Shown here piece after piece: positions 61,504 to 64,000 of a stretch of 64,000 nt of DNA. Origin of the DNA: Mesorhizobium amorphae. GTDB lineage: Bacteria > Pseudomonadota > Alphaproteobacteria > Rhizobiales > Rhizobiaceae. The notes beneath the pieces are model-generated. The model was not told where the DNA came from. It saw only the letters and a program-made list of their open reading frames with translations, and ran no database searches. Position 1 is the stretch's first letter. Each line of letters begins with the position of its first letter. A program made the translations under genes and the position numbers. The stretch lies in the NCBI RefSeq assembly GCF_014843845.1, contig NZ_JHQS01000024.1:168613-232612 (forward strand). The letters are read 5' to 3'.

Positions 61504-63323
61504 GCGAAATCCACTTCGACATAGCGAGCCTGCACGCAGCCTATCGGGGAGGCCTCGCCGTTGGTGACGTGATCACTACGATCTACACCCGCATGGAAGC
61601 GGCCGACGATCCGGGCATCTTCATCCATCTCGCCGCCAGGGCGGATCTCCTTGCCCAGGCCGTGGCACTCGGCTCGTTCCACCCGGTGGCAAAGCCCCTC
61701 TGGGGCATTCCCTTCGCCGTCAAGGACAACATCGACGTCGCCGGCATGCCGACGACGGCGGCGTGCGCCGAATACACCTACTGGCCCGACCAGGACGCTA
61801 CCGTGGTGGCGCGGCTCAAGGCGGCCGGCGCGCTGGTCGTCGGCAAGACCAATCTCGACCAGTTCGCCACCGGCCTGGTTGGCGTGCGCACGCCCTGGCC
61901 GATCCCGCGCAACGCCATTGACGAGACGCTGGTGCCGGGCGGCTCTTCCTCCGGTTCGGCGGTGGCGACGGCGCGCGGCATCGTCTCCTTCGCGCTCGGC
62001 ACCGACACCGCCGGCTCCGGGCGCATCCCGGCCGGCCTCAACAACATCGTCGGGCTGAAGCCGACGGTCGGCGCGCTGTCGGCTGCCGGCGTCGTACCGG
62101 CCTGCCGCACGCTCGACTGCGTCTCGGTGTTCGCGCTGACCGTCGACGACGCCTATAGGGTTTTCTCGGTCGCCGCTACGCGCGACACTGCCGATGCCTA
62201 TTCGCGCGACATCGCCGTCCAGCCGCTTGCCGCGCGCCCGCCGGTGCTGAGCATCGGCATTCCGGCAAAGGCCGACCTGAAATTCTTCGGTGATGCGGCG
62301 ATGCACGCCGGCTTCGAGGCCGCGCTTGCCATGCTGTCGCGGCTCGGCTGCCGGCTGGTAGAAATCCCCTTCGGCGATTTCTACGCGACCGCCAACCTGC
62401 TCTACGAGGGCGCCTGGGTGGCCGAGCGCTATGCGGCGATCCGCGATTTCATGGAAGCCAACGAAGCGGCCATGCACCCGGTAACGCGCAAGATCATCGG
62501 CGGCGCCAGGAACCTGTCGGCGGTGGACGCCTTTCGCGGCCTCTATGCCTTACAGGCCTACAAGGCGAAGCTCGCCCCTGTCATCGCCTCGGTTGACCTG
62601 CTCTGTGTGCCGACCGCGCCGAAGCACTACACCACCCGCTCTGTGCTCGCCGATCCGGTCGAAACCAACAGCCGGCTCGGCACCTACACCAACTTCGTCA
62701 ACCTACTCGACATGTGCGGCATCGCAGTGCCTACCGGCAAACGCGGCGACGGCCTGCCGATGAGCGTCACCCTGCTGGCGCCCGCCGGCCGAGATGCGCT
62801 GACGGCGATGCTCGCCCGCGACCTGCATGCGGCGAGCGGCCTTCCGCTCGGCGCCACGGGCTGGCCGCAGCCCGGCCTCCAGCAGGCCGCCGAGACTGCT
62901 GGCGATGGCGTGATCGATTTGGTGGTGGTCGGTGCGCATCTGTCGGGCATGCCGCTCAACGGCCAGCTACGGAATCTAGGCGCCCAATTCTCGAGAGCAA
63001 CGAGAACCACGCCTGCCTACCGGCTCTACGCTCTTGCCGGCCAGTCCACGCCCAAGCCAGGCCTCGTCCGGGTTGCCAGCGATGGCATGCAGATAGACGT
63101 CGAGGTCTGGCGGCTTGATCCGGACGCCTTCGGACGGTTCGTCGCCGCCATCCCCCCACCGCTCGGTGTAGGAACGATCGAACTCGAGGATGGCAGCGCG
63201 GCCAAGGGGTTCCTGGTGGAAACCGCTGGCCTCTCAGACGCGTCCGATATCTCCGCCTATGGTGGCTGGCGCAGTTTTATTAGACGCGACCAAGCAGTGG
63301 CCGATCAAACTGACCTTCGGTAA
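61500..63323 (+). CDS. atzF: Allophanate hydrolase
   Basis: A 607-residue amidase-signature enzyme that breaks allophanate into ammonia and CO2. The catalytic triad is Lys75 (PFAVKDNID), cis-Ser149 (PGGSSSGSA) and Ser173 (TDTAGSGRIP); the spacings of 74 and 24 residues equal those of Lys91, Ser165 and Ser189 in Pseudomonas AtzF. The C-terminal domain (from about residue 470, VVGAHLSGMPLNGQL) is the one that completes the reaction in AtzF and DUR1,2. Length is that of full-size AtzF. GGGGGAGG precedes the ATG, which overlaps the cupin stop. Confidence 0.95.
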   Translation: MSEIHFDIASLHAAYRGGLAVGDVITTIYTRMEAADDPGIFIHLAARADLLAQAVALGSFHPVAKPLWGIPFAVKDNIDVAGMPTTAACAEYTYWPDQDATVVARLKAAGALVVGKTNLDQFATGLVGVRTPWPIPRNAIDETLVPGGSSSGSAVATARGIVSFALGTDTAGSGRIPAGLNNIVGLKPTVGALSAAGVVPACRTLDCVSVFALTVDDAYRVFSVAATRDTADAYSRDIAVQPLAARPPVLSIGIPAKADLKFFGDAAMHAGFEAALAMLSRLGCRLVEIPFGDFYATANLLYEGAWVAERYAAIRDFMEANEAAMHPVTRKIIGGARNLSAVDAFRGLYALQAYKAKLAPVIASVDLLCVPTAPKHYTTRSVLADPVETNSRLGTYTNFVNLLDMCGIAVPTGKRGDGLPMSVTLLAPAGRDALTAMLARDLHAASGLPLGATGWPQPGLQQAAETAGDGVIDLVVVGAHLSGMPLNGQLRNLGAQFSRATRTTPAYRLYALAGQSTPKPGLVRVASDGMQIDVEVWRLDPDAFGRFVAAIPPPLGVGTIELEDGSAAKGFLVETAGLSDASDISAYGGWRSFIRRDQAVADQTDLR

Positions 63324-63635
63324 AATAGGACCGCTGTCCTCCCAACGCAAATCGAATGAACCCAAAATTCGGGTCGACCTTGTTGGCTTGCGAAAGCGAG
63401 TCGTGGATGCCAGGTTTGCCAACGGCAGCTTTCTAGCATCTAGCGACCTCCAGCGTGGTCTCCGACGATATCTGCTTTCAGGAAACGGCCAAGCTGATCT
63501 CAACGACCAACATGCGGCGCAAAGCGGTCGTTCACGTCGCGCCGTTCGTAAGTCAGCTTCGAGTCAAACCTTCGCATGCCTCGACTATTCCAGACGGCGT
63601 AGCGAAGCAACTATTCTACTATCGCGTCACGGGCT
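63324..63635. other. Gene-free stretch after the biuret operon
   Basis: About 310 bp with no recognisable protein on either strand and no clear terminator for atzF. The base composition is less GC-rich than that of the operon. Confidence 0.4.
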
Positions 63636-63713
63636 GGCATCACCGTGTCGACTGAATATGTTTGCGTTGGGATGACTCCGGTCAGTGGAGCAGCACTCGG
63701 TTGCGGCCGGTTT
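63636..63713 (-). repeat. Inverted repeat of GGDEF 3' ends, copy 2
   Basis: The reverse complement matches 42176-42253. It covers the last codons of the GGDEF gene (TGRNRVLLH), its stop and about 45 bp downstream. Confidence 0.75.
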
Positions 63714-64000
63714 GCTTGGCAAGATAAAGTGCCGCATCCGCCCGACGCTGCAACTGCTCCGGTGAGATGGCCTCGTCAGCCGTCTGAACTGCAACTCCAA
63801 TGCTGAGGGTGACGCGGCGCGACACGCTGCATGCAGGGTTGGGAAAAGCGGCGGCTTCGACGCTCTTACGAATTCGCTCAGCCACAGAGATGACCTCTTC
63901 CTCGTCCACCCCGGGAGGGCGGAAGCTCCCAATCCCAGCCCTACTGCTGGGGGCTGCGTGGCGGCACCTGATCGAGGAGTGTGATCTCATCGGTCGCTGC
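63682..64000 (-). pseudogene. GGDEF domain gene, 3' part, probably degenerate (runs off the window)
   Basis: The C-terminal half of a diguanylate cyclase domain: PGVDEEEVISVAERIRKSVE, RRVTLSIGVAV and RRADAALYLAKQTGRNRVLLH. Immediately before PGVDEEE the expected GG(D/E)EF signature is not seen in any frame; RHAAPSSRAGIGSFRP is found instead, so the motif region appears scrambled. The start lies beyond the right edge. Confidence 0.65.

Noticed and set aside
1..64000. CRISPR array, insertion sequence or prophage
   Set aside because: No regularly spaced repeats, transposase, integrase or phage structural genes were seen on either strand.

Overview
The window looks like chromosome of an alphaproteobacterium of the Rhizobiales, most likely Mesorhizobium or a close relative. 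The evidence is high GC, a compact alphaproteobacterial-type HisS, DUF768 and DUF1127 small proteins, an LsrB/VtlR-like LysR regulator, rhizobial-type palindromic intergenic repeats, and a biuret hydrolase whose active-site numbering matches that of Rhizobium leguminosarum. No rRNA, complete tRNA, CRISPR array, insertion sequence or integrase was found.

Region 1 (1-26 kb) is mostly core genome. It holds hisS, tag, an L,D-transpeptidase, a FolD-like protein lacking the catalytic lysine, the glycolate oxidase genes glcD/glcE/glcF, a DUF3422 protein, a GntR regulator with an L-lactate dehydrogenase, a PPP-type phosphatase, a glutamine amidotransferase, rsmE, gshA, a DUF937 repeat protein, a DUF1127 gene divergent from an LsrB-like regulator, a GGDEF-EAL protein, xseA and a DmpA-type aminopeptidase. 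Similar 19-bp palindromes sit before glcD and before the gntR-lldD operon, suggesting one regulator for both 2-hydroxyacid pathways.

Region 2 (26.5-47.9 kb) is accessory in character and is bracketed by two imperfect direct repeats of about 110 bp. It contains a cyoABCD-surf1 quinol oxidase operon, a divergent MFS transporter, a RegB/RegA-type redox two-component pair, a molybdenum hydroxylase operon with its own MoaD-like protein, VOC and Pcm proteins, a GGDEF gene with an internal deletion, and a dimethylglycine-dehydrogenase-like / LysR / proline-racemase-like cluster that ends in a broken ABC permease gene.

Region 3 (48.0-53.5 kb) is the most exciting part: a guanidine-assimilation operon. 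A near-perfect sigma-54 promoter sits directly in front of a guanidine-I (ykkC) riboswitch. These are followed by a three-gene ABC importer, a ureohydrolase with the features of nickel-dependent guanidine hydrolase (GdmH), an unrecognised protein with a histidine-rich N-terminus, and a HupE/UreJ nickel permease. The layout suggests uptake of guanidine, hydrolysis to urea plus ammonia, and a dedicated nickel supply.

Region 4 (54.0-63.3 kb) is a biuret-assimilation operon: a divergent GntR repressor, a second sigma-54 promoter whose -12 element overlaps a TGCATGCA palindrome, a BMP-type ABC importer, biuret hydrolase BiuH, a second cysteine hydrolase, a cupin and allophanate hydrolase AtzF. Regions 3 and 4 together form a 15-kb unit for salvaging nitrogen from urea-like compounds, apparently gated by nitrogen limitation through RpoN and by substrate through a riboswitch or a repressor. 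The window ends in a degenerate GGDEF gene whose 3' end is duplicated, in inverted orientation, at 42.2 kb.
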